In this document: piece after piece, positions 63,873 through 64,000 of the stretch | Position numbering within the stretch: the first letter of the stretch is position 1 | How the letters are laid out: the number at the start of each line of letters is the position of its first letter | Source: Colletes latitarsis | Taxonomy: Eukaryota; Arthropoda; Insecta; Hymenoptera; Colletidae | Length of the DNA stretch: 64,000 nucleotides | Assembly: GCF_051014445.1 (NCBI RefSeq) | Contig: NC_135134.1 | Span: 23,625,672 to 23,689,671, forward strand | Direction of reading: 5' to 3' | The notes under the pieces: generated by a model | What the model saw: the letters and a program-made list of their open reading frames with translations, nothing else | What the model was told of the DNA's origin: nothing | Databases searched by the model: none | Position numbers and translations under genes: made by a program

Positions 63873-64000
63873 TCATCCGCCACGCCGAGGCGGCCGCCCG
63901 CGACGCCTCGCGACCGGGCGACGACCTCGGGCCACCGCACGAGCGCGAGCTTCAGTGCGCCGCTGAAGCTCGCGCTCCCTCCCCGCGGCCTCCTTCTGCA
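63873..64000 (-). CDS. ORF2 C-terminal end of the second copy (partial)
   Basis: Only the last 42 or so codons, ending in TGA at 63875-63873, are inside the window. They match the Arg/Ala-rich C-terminus of the first copy apart from one Ala-to-Thr change in the RAEARA segment, caused by the T at 63956. The frame is open to the window edge. Whether this copy carries an intact ORF2 cannot be judged here. Confidence 0.8.
   Translation of the reverse strand, partial: QKEAAGRERELQRRTEARARAVARGRRPVARRRGRPPRRGG

Larger units (their letters stand above)
63334..64000 (-). mobile_element. Second copy of the same non-LTR retrotransposon (3' end, cut by the window)
   Basis: Begins with poly(T) after CTAAATCTGGTC and then matches 53390-54032 of the first copy. 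Over about 644 bp I count six substitutions and one extra C (a CCC/CCCC run near 53577/63544), so identity is about 99%. The orientation is the same and the 3' ends are about 9.97 kb apart. The insertion point lies elsewhere in the monomer, so it is an independent insertion and not part of a duplicated block. The upstream part and the other target-site copy lie outside the window. Confidence 0.93.

Overview
The window is eukaryotic and almost entirely non-genic. It is a long tandem satellite array (about 59 kb, roughly 335 monomers of about 176-178 bp) interrupted by one 5'-truncated non-LTR retrotransposon and, at the right edge, by the 3' end of a second, nearly identical copy. The retrotransposon has an APE-type endonuclease, a YADD reverse transcriptase, a C-terminal CCHC and gag-like zinc knuckles. 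This looks like the R1 clade, a mainly arthropod group, so an insect genome is the most likely source (an ant or other hymenopteran is only a guess). The array resembles centromeric or other heterochromatic satellite.

Layout: 1-2889 holds A-type monomers (176 bp). 2890-6449 holds B-type monomers (176 bp). 6450-38716 holds C-type monomers (mostly 176-178 bp, partly organised as a 532-bp trimer). 38717-43794 returns to A-type, 43795-51344 to C-type, and 51345-63333 to A-type, split by the retrotransposon at 53368-57410. The second element copy starts at 63334 and runs off the window. Larger duplications overlie this: a 2,301-bp direct tandem duplication (18268-22869), paired blocks about 5.3-5.8 kb apart between 9 and 19 kb, an amplified 1.77-2.3 kb unit at 27.7-34.9 kb, and a block of about 8.3 kb (35.5-43.8 kb) repeated at 48.2-60.5 kb.

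The inserted element lies on the minus strand and is GC-rich against an AT-rich host array. From its 5' side it has the last 107 codons of ORF1 (zinc knuckles), a one-base TAATG stop/start overlap, ORF2 (endonuclease then reverse transcriptase) broken by a one-base frameshift at about 55380-55387, a 3' UTR with several stem-loops, and a poly(A) tail. A 16-bp target-site duplication flanks it. The paralogous empty site survives at 40723-40738 in the other copy of the large duplication, which shows that the duplication preceded the insertion. Because it is 5'-truncated and frameshifted, this copy is unlikely to move on its own.

I see no host protein-coding gene, tRNA, rRNA or CRISPR array. The many open frames in the array follow from a monomer length near 177 (3 x 59) and are not supported as genes.
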